From Niastella populi (GTDB lineage: Bacteria > Bacteroidota > Bacteroidia > Chitinophagales > Chitinophagaceae), in assembly GCF_002078015.1 (NCBI RefSeq), contig NZ_LWBP01000187.1, forward strand, positions 1 to 64,000: a DNA stretch of 64,000 bases, written 5' to 3'. Positions 53,794 through 62,058 of the stretch are shown one piece after another (positions within the stretch are counted from its first letter, which is position 1; each line of letters begins with the position of its first letter). The notes under the pieces are model-generated. The model ran no database searches. It was not told the origin of the DNA and saw nothing but the letters and a program-made list of their open reading frames with translations. The position numbers were made by a program, and so were the translations under genes.

Positions 53794-53855
53794 GAACTGA
53801 ACAACTGAATAACTGAACAACTGAATAACTGAATAACTGAACAACTCAATAACTG
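53794..53855. repeat. Tandem AACTGAATAACTGAACA repeat
   Basis: gaactgaacaactgaataactg is followed by more units of the same 9-10-bp pattern up to caataactg. The array runs into the 3' end of the acetyltransferase gene and supplies its last two codons and stop. An inverted relative is at 48915-48934. Confidence 0.8.
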
Positions 53856-54541
53856 TATTTCATTTGCCAGAAAGAGATGGTCCTTCGCGTGGCAAATCCC
53901 ATGTATTCGTATAATCTGATGGCGCGTTCATTGGTCTCCAGCACATGCAGAAAGGGGGTTATGCCTTGTTGAAGATTGAGCTGGCAAAGCATCGCTATCA
54001 ATTGTTGTGCATATTTGCGGCCGGTATAATCGGGGTCGGTACAAATGGCGCTTATTTCGGTGAGGCCATCGAGGCGCATGCGTTCGCCGGCAATAGCCAC
54101 CAACCGCTGCTGCTGCCAGATGCCAACATAACTGCCCAACTGGTAGGTGTCTGGCTCATAATAGCCCGGCTGCACTTTGTTTATCAGGTTGAACATGGCC
54201 TCTTTATCATCGGCGGTAAGCCGTGAAATGATTGCTGTATTTTCTATGACCGGAAGCGGTTTTTGAAGTACCATCTGCGCGCAGGGTAATTCTTTAAGCA
54301 CGGCGAAACGATCGGGCAGGGGAGGAAGGTCGCCGATAAGATAAAAGATCCCTTCCGGTTCAAGCAGGCTGCCCAATGAGCTGAGCTCATTTTCGTGACC
54401 GGGCTGGAAGGCTGCAAATGGTAAGATGCCGGGGCGATATCGTTTAACATGTTCCAAGCCGGTAGCAAAGGATTGCTGGGCGCTGGTTAAGGCATGCCAT
54501 GCGGGCGCGTCGAGTTTTGATAAGGGATCGCTGTGATGCAT
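53846..54541 (-). CDS. GNAT-family N-acetyltransferase
   Basis: 231 aa from the Met at 54541; a frame to 54616 exists but its first 25 codons are repeat-derived sequence, so the MHHSDPLSKLD start is chosen. The C-terminal half is the GNAT fold: ISAICTDPDYTGRKYAQQLI is motif A with the acetyl-CoA loop (Gly-Arg-Lys-Tyr-Ala), and FLHVLETNERAIRLYEYMGF is motif B. The N-terminal half (about 1-110) is a FR47-like or unrelated extension. Substrate unknown. Confidence 0.88.
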   Translation of the reverse strand: MHHSDPLSKLDAPAWHALTSAQQSFATGLEHVKRYRPGILPFAAFQPGHENELSSLGSLLEPEGIFYLIGDLPPLPDRFAVLKELPCAQMVLQKPLPVIENTAIISRLTADDKEAMFNLINKVQPGYYEPDTYQLGSYVGIWQQQRLVAIAGERMRLDGLTEISAICTDPDYTGRKYAQQLIAMLCQLNLQQGITPFLHVLETNERAIRLYEYMGFATRRTISFWQMKYSY

Positions 54542-54554
54542 GAAGCAAAAATAC

Positions 54555-54830
54555 AGCTCATAGCGAATACAAAATGCAGCTACAAGCTTCACGCTGCAAG
54601 CTGTAAGCGAATACAAAATACAGCCGCAAGCTATAAGCTGTAAGCTGTAAGCGAATACAAAAATACAGCCGCAAGCTATAAGCTATAAGCCGAAAGCGAA
54701 TACAAAATGCAGCTTCACGCTTCACGCAAATGCCGCTAATACACATCTGAATCCGGGAACTGTATTCACTTCGATATTCAACATTTTGTATTTCTGTATT
54801 CCTTTTTCATTCTTCATTTCTCCTGTTTAA
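54555..54830. repeat. Intergenic AAGC-type repeat array
   Basis: Several degenerate units of agcgaatacaaaatacagc and cgcaagctataagctgtaagc occur between 54555 and 54725, followed by a relative of the 52547 repeat (gtattcacttcgatattcaa, 54764-54783). Frames crossing it encode only low-complexity sequence, so no gene is called. Confidence 0.75.
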
Positions 54831-55411
54831 CCATTCTGCTTTCTAACATACTTAGTAAGAATCACTATCATCTGCCCCTCAATTCTCCCTTCTATCTGTT
54901 CGGTATTATCTTCAACCAGCCTGATATTTCTTACAACTGTGCCCATTTTGGCATTGAGTGTTGAGCCTTTTACATCGAGCGATTTGGTAAGCACCACCGT
55001 ATCGCCGTTTTGGAGCAGGTTGCCGTTGCTGTCTTTGTGCAGTTCAACGGCTGCATCGTTCTCATGGTCGCCGCTGGCTTTGGCCCAGGCCAGCCGGTCA
55101 TCATCGAGGTACATCATATCGAGGTTGTCACTGGCCCAGCTTTCCTGTTTCAGGCGGTTAAGCATTCGCCACGACACTACCTGTATGCCCGGTATTTCGC
55201 TCCACATGGTTGCTGATAATAGGCTCCAGTGTTTGGCATCGAGTTCGGCTTTTTTATCTATCTGCGCCCGGCAGGTATCACAGATCAAAAGGCTGTCACT
55301 GGCATCGCCAAAGGGTTGCGGCGTTACATCATAGATCTTTAATGCACCAGTTGATTTGCATAATTCACATTGGTTGCCGCTGCGTTGTTTTAATTGTTCT
55401 TCCAGTTTCAT
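54827..55411 (-). CDS. PhnA-type zinc-ribbon protein (PhnA/YjdM-like)
   Basis: 194 aa. An N-terminal zinc ribbon (CELCKSTG at 15-22, then ICDTCRAQ at 43-50) is followed by a C-terminal PhnA/KOW-like beta domain (VELHKDSNGNLLQNGDTVVL; KGSTLNAKMGTVVRNIRLVE). The E. coli homologue YjdM/PhnA was linked to phosphonate metabolism only by position; its role is unresolved. Length is longer than the 110-residue E. coli protein because of an insert between the two domains, common in Bacteroidota. Confidence 0.88.
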   Translation of the reverse strand: MKLEEQLKQRSGNQCELCKSTGALKIYDVTPQPFGDASDSLLICDTCRAQIDKKAELDAKHWSLLSATMWSEIPGIQVVSWRMLNRLKQESWASDNLDMMYLDDDRLAWAKASGDHENDAAVELHKDSNGNLLQNGDTVVLTKSLDVKGSTLNAKMGTVVRNIRLVEDNTEQIEGRIEGQMIVILTKYVRKQNG

Positions 55412-55507
55412 ATAAGGGTATTGTAAAACGGCGGCGAAGGTACTGTTTTTTATTATGACGTTTGCAGTGCCCGGGTAACCGGTAACAAATGAACAGGTAA
55501 AGTGATT

Positions 55508-56110
55508 TTACAAGGATGACATTTTACTGTACGACGGGTACGTATGCAACACCAGTTTCCTTTTTTCCTTCCTGATCTTTGCCAGGCACAATGCGCTTAT
55601 CAGTATCCAGCAACAGGGATAGATCATATTGATTATATAATGCTGTGGGTTTGTGGTATGGGCTACGATCTCTCTTATAACGGCGGGCGTATCGGCCGCC
55701 AGTTCAGGTACCTGGTAGTTTACATAGAGGTAGGCCAGCCAGGTAACCTCTGCTGCATTGAGCGCAACAATTACCGCCCATACCGCCGTCAGCCACCAGT
55801 TGTTCTTTTCTTTATTTATTTTATAGAAGGCAATGGCTACAAAAGCGGCCATCCCGATCAGTTTTACGATCCTGTTGTTTGCTTCATAACTGATATCAAT
55901 GAGCCCTGTGGGTATCAATCGGGTTTCACTGATATATTTTATAAAATATAATACGATTAAAGCGCCAAATGCGCACAACATAATGAGGGTAAACCGCTTC
56001 AGTCTTCTTAAACCGGTAAATAGAATGGCCCTGGAGAAAAAGATACAAAATGCCAATAAGGCAATAATGAAGGGTACTAGAATAAAGTAATTCATCGGTA
56101 CTGGTTTCAT
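55508..56110 (-). CDS. Hypothetical membrane protein, 5 predicted helices
   Basis: 200 aa. Predicted helices are at about 7-27 (NYFILVPFIIALLAFCIFFS), 38-58, 82-97, 104-126 and 157-175, with a basic C-terminal tail KIRKEKRKLVLH. No known motif was recognised. The start could be Met1 or Met6. It is the gene before the NAD(P)HX repair enzyme in transcription order but 55 bp away from it; a shared operon is possible. Confidence 0.7.
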   Translation of the reverse strand: MKPVPMNYFILVPFIIALLAFCIFFSRAILFTGLRRLKRFTLIMLCAFGALIVLYFIKYISETRLIPTGLIDISYEANNRIVKLIGMAAFVAIAFYKINKEKNNWWLTAVWAVIVALNAAEVTWLAYLYVNYQVPELAADTPAVIREIVAHTTNPQHYIINMIYPCCWILISALCLAKIRKEKRKLVLHTYPSYSKMSSL

Positions 56111-56164
56111 ACGATAACGGATAGAACAACGGATTATAATATAAACTGAAAATCAGCCGATTTA

Positions 56165-57676
56165 TTATAGTGCCTGGTATGCCTGGCCCAGAAAATCTAC
56201 CAGGTCGGAGGCTATAAGCGATGGCTGGGAGGTATAAGCGGCCGCCAGGTCGCCCGACAGGCCGTGGAGGAACACGCCCGCAATGGCCGCCTGCTGCGGC
56301 GGATACTTTTGGGCCAGTAAACCGGTAATAATGCCGGTAAGCACATCGCCGGTGCCACCGGAAGCCATACCGGCATTGCCGGAGCTGTTAAAATAGCCCT
56401 TGCCATCGGGTGACGCAATAAATGTATACCTGCCTTTTAAAACCAGGTATAGATTATATTCAGCCGCTTTCTGCAAGGCGGTTTGTATGCGGTCGTAATC
56501 GTTGGCGGTTTTGCCAAACAGCCGTTCAAACTCTTTGGGATGCGGGGTGAGGATCGATTGTGGCGGGATCTTACCCAAAAGCGTTTTATCACCGGCAACG
56601 GTATTCAACCCGTCGGCATCGATGACCATCGGCCGGCGGTTCTGCTCAAAAACCGAATACAACAGGCGGCTGTTACCGGCATGGGCGCCCAAACCGGGAC
56701 CAATACCAATAACATCGTATTTGTCCATTTCCGGCGATACATGCGTTTCGCCGGCGCCGGCGGAATTGGCGTTTTCGCCGGTTTTGCACATGGCCTCGGG
56801 AACCGAGATCTGCATTATGTTATAACCCGATGCCGGAACATGGCAGGTCAGTTTGCCCACGCCGCTGCGCAAACAGGCCCGGGCGCATAATACGGCCGCG
56901 CCCATCATTCCGTAACTGCCGGCAACGATGGCGGCATGGCCGTAATCGCCCTTATGCGAGAAGGGGTTGCGCGATTGTACCATCTGGCTCACCATGGCCC
57001 GGTCAATAAGTTCGAAGGGCGAATCCTGAATTTTCAGGAAATCAGGGTGTAACCCGATATCGAGCAGCTGCACCCGGCCAATGCTTTCAGCATTCTCGGG
57101 CATCAGAAATGCCGGTTTAAAACATTGAAAGCTAAGCGTTTTATGGGCTTTAACCACCACATTGCCGCGGGAGCTGTGATCAACGAACAACCCGCTGGGG
57201 ATGTCGATGGCGATCACTTCATTGCCACTATTATTAATATGTTGTATGAGGCTGGCGGTAAGTCCGTCGGCCGGGCGGTTAATGCCCGAACCCAACAGGG
57301 CGTCAATAACTACATCGGCGGCGGGAATGGGGTGCAGGTTCTCTTCAGCCGGAATGAACCTGATGGCAGCGGTAGTGGAATGCAGGCGGGCGAGATTTAC
57401 CTGGAAATCTTCGGTGCCCTTGTGGCCGAACTCAATGATACATACGGTTACCGTGTGATTGGTTTGGGCCAGCAGGCGGGCAATTACCAGCCCGTCGCCG
57501 CCATTATTGCCTTTGCCGCAAAAAATGGTAAAGGAGCGGCCCTTATAATTATTCTGTAATAACCAATCGTAGCAGGCCGTGGCGGCGCGCTCCATAAGGT
57601 CTGCAGAAGAAATTGGCTCATGACGAATGGTGTATTCGTCCCAGGCCCTGATCTGTTCGGTAGCAAAAATTTGCAT
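56165..57676 (-). CDS. nnr: Bifunctional NAD(P)HX epimerase/dehydratase
   Basis: 503 aa fusion of the two repair activities for hydrated NAD(P)H. Residues about 1-215 are the epimerase (YjeF_N): FCGKGNNGGDGLVIARLLAQ holds the NAD-binding glycines, and VIDALLGSGINRP and EVIAIDIPSGLF the active-site acids. Residues about 225-500 are the ADP-dependent dehydratase (YjeF_C): GDYGHAAIVAGSYGMMGAAV, IGPGLGAHAGN and the GGTGDVLTGII ATP/ADP motif. All key motifs are intact and the length is normal. It precedes the serine-hydrolase lipoprotein gene by 12 bp in the opposite gene order, on the same strand. Confidence 0.95.
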   Translation of the reverse strand: MQIFATEQIRAWDEYTIRHEPISSADLMERAATACYDWLLQNNYKGRSFTIFCGKGNNGGDGLVIARLLAQTNHTVTVCIIEFGHKGTEDFQVNLARLHSTTAAIRFIPAEENLHPIPAADVVIDALLGSGINRPADGLTASLIQHINNSGNEVIAIDIPSGLFVDHSSRGNVVVKAHKTLSFQCFKPAFLMPENAESIGRVQLLDIGLHPDFLKIQDSPFELIDRAMVSQMVQSRNPFSHKGDYGHAAIVAGSYGMMGAAVLCARACLRSGVGKLTCHVPASGYNIMQISVPEAMCKTGENANSAGAGETHVSPEMDKYDVIGIGPGLGAHAGNSRLLYSVFEQNRRPMVIDADGLNTVAGDKTLLGKIPPQSILTPHPKEFERLFGKTANDYDRIQTALQKAAEYNLYLVLKGRYTFIASPDGKGYFNSSGNAGMASGGTGDVLTGIITGLLAQKYPPQQAAIAGVFLHGLSGDLAAAYTSQPSLIASDLVDFLGQAYQAL

Positions 57677-57688
57677 CCTGAAAATTAA

Positions 57689-58957
57689 CTACTTTCTGGC
57701 AGTTGACCGGCGGTGAGTGGTTTTCTTTCTGGCGGTTGAATGAGATTTACGTTTTGGCTTTTCGGCACGGGCAACAGGCTGCGCAGGATCATCGTCATCG
57801 TAGCGGTTATTGGTCTGCATATAATCGCCAAAGATGTCGGCCAGCTCCTTAACCTTGTAAACGTAGCGGCAGTCGTTGTTGCAAAGTGCGATGATGGTGG
57901 CGTTCTCATCGGTCATGCGGTAAAAAGAAGTGCGGTTGCCATGCCACCAGCCATTATGATAAACGAGTTTTTTGCCATTTTTCAGCAGGTACATGCGCCA
58001 GCCAAGCCCGTAATTGTGGGTGCCCGGTTTTTCAAAACTGTAGCCGGCATAAGCCTGTTCGAGGGTAGACTTTTTAAAGAAAGTATCTTTTTGCAGGGCC
58101 TGGTCCCATTTCAACAGGTCGCGCACCGTGCTGTAAATATTTTTATCGCCATACACCGCATCGAGGAATTCGAACCGGTATTCGCGGTTATTGTAATAGA
58201 ACGAAGGCGTATAACGGGCTGTATCGGCAAGCGTGAACACATAACTGTCCTTCATTCCAAGCGGATCGAAGAACGTCTTTTTCATATAGACCGGGTAGGT
58301 GACCCCGCTCACGCTTTCGATGATGAGCGCCAGCAAAGCATAATTGGTATTGGAATAGCTAAAGCCGCGATTGGGTTGGGCAATAGGTATTTTTTTGTAG
58401 TTGGCAATAAGAAAATCCAGCACATCCTGGTTGGAAACCATTTTGTGTTTGTCCCAGCCCATTTCGCCCATGTAATGATCATACTTGGGAATGCCGCTGC
58501 GATGATTGAGCAAAAGCCGGATCGTAACGCCTTCCAGCGGAAAACCGGGTAAATATTTTTGTACGGGATCGTCGATATTGAGTTTGCCTTCTTCCCACAA
58601 TCTCAGAATGGCCATTCCGGTGAATGTCTTTGATACAGAGGCAAGATGAAAAGGAGTGGAGGACGTAATGGAGTCGCGTTTGGTGCGGGGGTCGATGTAG
58701 CCATTGTATTCTTCGAAAACTATTTGTCCGTTTTTTGCCACGAGCACACTGCCATTGAAGCGGGTGCGGCCCAGGGTTGAGTCCAGGTGGTTATCTACCA
58801 TTCTCCTGTAATAGTTCAATTCGTCGGGCGTTAAAGCTGCCGGCGCTGTTGAGGTATCACCTTCGTTCAATGGGCCTGAGGTAACCTTCTTATTGTTAAC
58901 GCGCGCACAACTCTGCAATATCAGTAATGTTAGCAATAACCTGACTATGTTTTTCAC
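57689..58957 (-). CDS. Class C beta-lactamase-like serine hydrolase lipoprotein
   Basis: 422 aa. A lipobox LLILQSC (Cys17) gives a lipid-anchored enzyme. SVSK (Ser107, Lys110) is the nucleophile motif, FSYSNTNYAL the YxN motif, and YHNGWWHGN the third motif with HNG in place of the classic KTG. Members of this branch are usually D-aminopeptidases or esterases of the cell wall. The last about 25 residues (KPKRKSHSTARKKTTHRRST) are very basic, unlike the family core. It ends 12 bp upstream of the NAD(P)HX repair gene and may be co-transcribed. Confidence 0.88.
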   Translation of the reverse strand: MKNIVRLLLTLLILQSCARVNNKKVTSGPLNEGDTSTAPAALTPDELNYYRRMVDNHLDSTLGRTRFNGSVLVAKNGQIVFEEYNGYIDPRTKRDSITSSTPFHLASVSKTFTGMAILRLWEEGKLNIDDPVQKYLPGFPLEGVTIRLLLNHRSGIPKYDHYMGEMGWDKHKMVSNQDVLDFLIANYKKIPIAQPNRGFSYSNTNYALLALIIESVSGVTYPVYMKKTFFDPLGMKDSYVFTLADTARYTPSFYYNNREYRFEFLDAVYGDKNIYSTVRDLLKWDQALQKDTFFKKSTLEQAYAGYSFEKPGTHNYGLGWRMYLLKNGKKLVYHNGWWHGNRTSFYRMTDENATIIALCNNDCRYVYKVKELADIFGDYMQTNNRYDDDDPAQPVARAEKPKRKSHSTARKKTTHRRSTARK

Positions 58958-59066
58958 CAGGACTATCTAGTTTTTATGGTTTCCGTAATTTGCGAAAATA
59001 GTTAAAACTCACCAGTTACAGGCCCATGCATGCATTTTTCATGCCTAACTTTCTGCAACTATGAAC

Positions 59067-59074
59067 TATATTTG
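59067..59074 (+). promoter_or_regulatory. Promoter -7 box upstream of D-3-phosphoglycerate dehydrogenase
   Basis: TATATTTG is a perfect match to the Bacteroidota -7 consensus TAnnTTTG, 42 bp before the ATG. No clear -33 TTTG was recognised, so only the -7 half is supported. Confidence 0.5.
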
Positions 59075-59116
59075 CAATCTTTTAACTAAGATAACGTAAA
59101 AGCAGTAGGATTCATT

Positions 59117-60355
59117 ATGACCGACAAACAAATTACGAGTTATCCCAAGGAAAAGATAAACATTCTTCTACTTGAGAACATCAGTGACAAGGCTGTTAAA
59201 TTTTTTAAAGACAATGGTTACACGTCCGTTAAAAAGATAACGGGGGCATTAAGTGAAGAAGACCTGATCCGTGAAGTGAAGGACGTACATTTGCTGGGTA
59301 TCAGATCCAAAACGCAGATCACTTCGCGTGTACTGGACGCTGCTAAGAAATTACAGGCAATCGGTTGTTTTTGTATTGGTGTAAACCAGGTTGATCTTAA
59401 ATATGCTAAACAACAGGGTGTTGCGGTGTTCAATGCGCCGTATTCCAATACCCGTTCGGTAGCAGAGCTGGTAATAGGGTTGTCGATCCTGCTGATCAGG
59501 CGCATTATTGACAAGAACAAGGCCGCTCATGAAGGTACATGGCTGAAAGACGCGAAAGGGAGTTATGAAATGCGTGGCAAAACGCTGGGTATTGTGGGGT
59601 ATGGAAATATCGGCACACAGGTAAGCGTGCTGGCCGAAGCGTTGGGTATGCATGTGATCTTCTATGACACCATTACCAAACTGCCGTTAGGCAATGCTGT
59701 TGCCAAGAAATCGCTGAAAGACCTTGTAAGCGAGGCCGATATCGTTACGCTGCATGTGCCCGAAACTGCCAGTACGAAGAACCTGATCAACAAGAACGTG
59801 ATAAAGAATTTTAAAAAGGGTTCTATTCTTATAAATTATGCCCGCGGTGAAGTGGTTGACCTCGATGCACTGGCGAAAGCCCTGCAGGAAGGCGCTATGA
59901 GCGGTGCGGCGGTTGACGTTTATCCCTGGGAGCCCGAAAAGAACGGTGATAAATTTACTACGCCATTACAGGGTTTGCCCAATGTGATCCTTACCCCGCA
60001 CATCGGTGGTTCAACGGAAGAAGCGCAGCAGAACATCGGGGAAGATGTGAGCAATAAATTGTTCCAGTACCTCGAAATGGGCGTAAGCATCGGTTCGCAC
60101 ACGGTGCCGCCATTAAGCCTGCCGCCGCAGGAAGGCGCCCACCGCATTCTGCATGTTCATCGCAATGTGCCCGGTGTGTTATCGGCTATCAATACCACAT
60201 TGGCAAATAACAAGATCAACATCCTGGGCCAGTACCTGAAAACAAATGATGAGATCGGGTACGTGGTGCTTGACCTCGACAGAAAGATCTCCAATACGGC
60301 TGTGCAGTTGTTGAAAGAGGTGAAGGATACGATTAAGGTTAGATTGTTATATTAA
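59117..60355 (+). CDS. serA: D-3-phosphoglycerate dehydrogenase
   Basis: 412 aa, length of the E. coli SerA type. NAD-binding GYGNIG (161-166), catalytic Arg243 in NYARGEVVDL and His295 in TPHIGGSTEEAQ are present. A C-terminal ACT-type regulatory domain occupies about 340-412 (HRNVPGVLSAINTTLANNKI), which should give serine feedback inhibition. It oxidises 3-phosphoglycerate at the start of serine biosynthesis. The gene stands alone with a TATATTTG promoter box and a G+C-rich terminator. Confidence 0.96.
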   Translation: MTDKQITSYPKEKINILLLENISDKAVKFFKDNGYTSVKKITGALSEEDLIREVKDVHLLGIRSKTQITSRVLDAAKKLQAIGCFCIGVNQVDLKYAKQQGVAVFNAPYSNTRSVAELVIGLSILLIRRIIDKNKAAHEGTWLKDAKGSYEMRGKTLGIVGYGNIGTQVSVLAEALGMHVIFYDTITKLPLGNAVAKKSLKDLVSEADIVTLHVPETASTKNLINKNVIKNFKKGSILINYARGEVVDLDALAKALQEGAMSGAAVDVYPWEPEKNGDKFTTPLQGLPNVILTPHIGGSTEEAQQNIGEDVSNKLFQYLEMGVSIGSHTVPPLSLPPQEGAHRILHVHRNVPGVLSAINTTLANNKINILGQYLKTNDEIGYVVLDLDRKISNTAVQLLKEVKDTIKVRLLY

Positions 60356-60378
60356 CAGGCATCTCGTATAATATTATA

Positions 60379-60410
60379 CGGGGCGTTCCTAAAGGGGCGC
60401 CCCGTTTTAG
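60379..60410 (+). terminator. Intrinsic terminator after serA
   Basis: CGGGGCG (60379-60385) pairs with CGCCCCG (60398-60404) and is followed by tttta. A further palindrome cgtataatattatacg lies just upstream (60365-60380). Confidence 0.85.
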
Positions 60411-60494
60411 TTGATAGAGTTGATAGAGTTCATAAAGGAAGGCGTAGCAAAGGCCTTTATCAACTTTATCAACTCTATCACCTTTTCAACTTAT
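60410..60494. repeat. Intergenic GTTGATAGA inverted repeat
   Basis: gttgatagagttgatagagt, then tcataaagg, a 16-nt loop and cctttatcaactttatcaac followed by tctatcacc form arms of about 29 bp. The right arm continues into ttttcaact, the element seen at 46891-46957 and 49029-49088. The interval to the DoxX-like gene has no other gene. Confidence 0.8.
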
Positions 60495-60608
60495 GTCGCA
60501 AACCACCCCTTAAATTGTCCCTTACACACCCCGTTGAAGCTGTTATTTGATCCTAGTTTTGTTTCAACAAACAACAAAAACAAATCATCAACGCTTAAAC
60601 TGTTTTTT

Positions 60609-61025
60609 ATGAAAAAGACAAATATTTTCTACTGGGTGTTTACAGGGCTTTTAGCTTTCCTGATGTTAGGTTCTTCTATTCCCGATATTATGAACCATCC
60701 GCTTGCTGTAAAAGGTATGCACGAAGAGTTAGGCTATCCCGTTTATTTTATTCCATTCATTGGCGTGGCCAAGTTCCTGGGTGTGGTAGCCCTTCTTACC
60801 CCAGGTTTTCCCCGGTTGAAAGAGTGGGCGTATGCAGGTTTTGCTTTTGATCTTATCGGCGCAACCTACAGCATCTTCATGATCGGTAAACCCGACTGGA
60901 TGTTTAACCTGTTACCGCTGGCACTGCTTACCGCTTCTTATGTGTTCTATCAAAAAAGAAAGAAAATGCTGGCCGCCCGCGCTGGTAATCAGCAAGCTGT
61001 AGCGTTTAACGGAGCTATTGCTTAA
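60609..61025 (+). CDS. DoxX-like membrane protein
   Basis: 138 aa from the Met at 60609; a frame starting at 60411 exists, but its first 66 codons are repeat sequence. Four transmembrane helices are predicted (FYWVFTGLLAFLMLGSSIPD; IPFIGVAKFLGVVALLT; FAFDLIGATYSIFMIG; LLPLALLTASYVFY). The H-EELGYP and F-K-LGV-AL pattern matches the DoxX_2/DUF4260 group of small membrane proteins of unknown function found in many Chitinophagaceae. Single gene. Confidence 0.85.
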   Translation: MKKTNIFYWVFTGLLAFLMLGSSIPDIMNHPLAVKGMHEELGYPVYFIPFIGVAKFLGVVALLTPGFPRLKEWAYAGFAFDLIGATYSIFMIGKPDWMFNLLPLALLTASYVFYQKRKKMLAARAGNQQAVAFNGAIA

Positions 61026-61300
61026 AAAAGCTGAAGGCTCAAGGCTGAAGGCGTAAGGCATAAGGCTGAAGGCATAAGGCTGAAGGCATAAGGCTGAAGG
61101 CAAGGCTCAAGGCTCAAGGCTGAAGGCTGAAGGCTTAAGGCTTAAGGCGTAAGGCTGAAGGCATAAGGCTCAAGGTTTATTACGAACCGGCGAAGGGCCT
61201 TAATTTCCGAAGGTTCGCGGGTATGCAAAATATATGGAAGGCCGCACATGGATTGTATTCGCGTTAAGCGTTCTGCCTTCAGCCTTCTGCGTTTTGCGTT
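61025..61300. repeat. Tandem AAGGCTGAAGGC repeat array
   Basis: About 160 bp of degenerate 7-mers (aaggctgaaggc, aaggcataaggc, aaggctcaaggc) follow the DoxX-like stop codon to about 61182, then gccgcacatgg...tgtattcgcgttaagcg (61241-61270), which repeats the block at 34990-35018, and gttctgccttcagcc. No gene is visible in the 324-bp gap. Confidence 0.85.
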
Positions 61301-61349
61301 CGGCTTTCTCTGGCACATCTTTTTCAGCAGAACGGGTAAATAGCATACC

Positions 61350-61850
61350 ATGAGCCCGATCACCATTGGCAATACCTATATGAAGGAACTGGAAGCTGAA
61401 GTAACGGCCACCCGTAAATGTCTTGAACGCATACCTATGGAAGTATATAAGTTCAAACCTCATGAAACCTCAATGGAAATGGGCTATCTCACTTTACTGG
61501 TAGCTGATATCCCCAGGTGGATCGCAGTGCTCATCGAGCAACCCTATCTCGATTTTGCCACTGATGAAAAGTTCGCACCTGCTAATGCTGAGGAAGTGTT
61601 GACACGTTTTGATGATAACGTACAGCGCGCCAGAAATGCATTGTCGGGTGTGCAGGATGAAGCGCTTCAGGAAACCTTCAGTTTGAAGAACAGCGGCAAC
61701 GTCCTGTACAGCTCGTCCAAATTATCGCAGCTGGAACAAATGGTCAATCACCTGATCCATCACCGCGGGCAGCTCACTGTTTATATGCGCATGAAGGGGA
61801 TCGCTATTCCGTCTATTTATGGGCCATCGGCTGATGAAAGGCATTTTTAA
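61350..61850 (+). CDS. DinB-family protein
   Basis: 166 aa four-helix-bundle protein of the DinB/YfiT superfamily. The segments KFKPHETSMEMGYLTLLVAD and MVNHLIHHRGQLTVYMRMKG show the family helix ends; His in KPHETS and His-His in LIHHRGQ are the candidate metal ligands. Bacterial DinB homologues of this type are thiol S-transferases or have unknown activity; no substrate can be inferred. It lies downstream of the repeat array and upstream of a further one. Confidence 0.85.
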   Translation: MSPITIGNTYMKELEAEVTATRKCLERIPMEVYKFKPHETSMEMGYLTLLVADIPRWIAVLIEQPYLDFATDEKFAPANAEEVLTRFDDNVQRARNALSGVQDEALQETFSLKNSGNVLYSSSKLSQLEQMVNHLIHHRGQLTVYMRMKGIAIPSIYGPSADERHF

Positions 61851-62055
61851 GCCGAAAGCCTGAAGCTGAAAGCCCAAAGCCGAAACACAGGAGCAGTTGC
61901 TGTTTTCTCTTCAACATTCGATATTGAAAATGCCGACGCTTTCGGTCGGCATCTCTGACGGAGTCTGATACTCGTCAGCGTCGTCAGACCCGGCAAGGCG
62001 CGCTTCGTCGGGATTCAATATTCGATATTTGTATTTCCCTTGCTGATTTCTCTGT
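61851..62055. repeat. Intergenic mixed repeats
   Basis: gccgaaagcctgaagctgaaagcccaaagccg (61851-61882) is AAGC-type. ttcaacattcgatattgaaa (61911-61930) and gattcaatattcgatatttgtatttccc (62012-62039) belong to the TTCAATATTC family. A stretch of G+C-rich sequence with gccgacgctttcggtcggc (61932-61950) forms a hairpin between them. No gene. Confidence 0.65.
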
Positions 62056-62058
62056 TTT

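Noticed and set aside
54558-54746. A 62-codon minus-strand frame (MCISGICVKREAAFCIRFRL) as a small membrane protein
   Set aside because: It is translated from the AAGC/GAATACAAAATACAG repeat array; similar peptides arise from every such array.
57740-58552. A 270-codon plus-strand frame over the serine-hydrolase gene
   Set aside because: Antisense shadow; the minus strand carries all three active-site motifs of the hydrolase.
61025-61182. The AAGGCTGAAGGC array as a possible CRISPR
   Set aside because: Units are 7 bp and contiguous, with no unique spacers of 30-40 bp, no leader and no cas genes.
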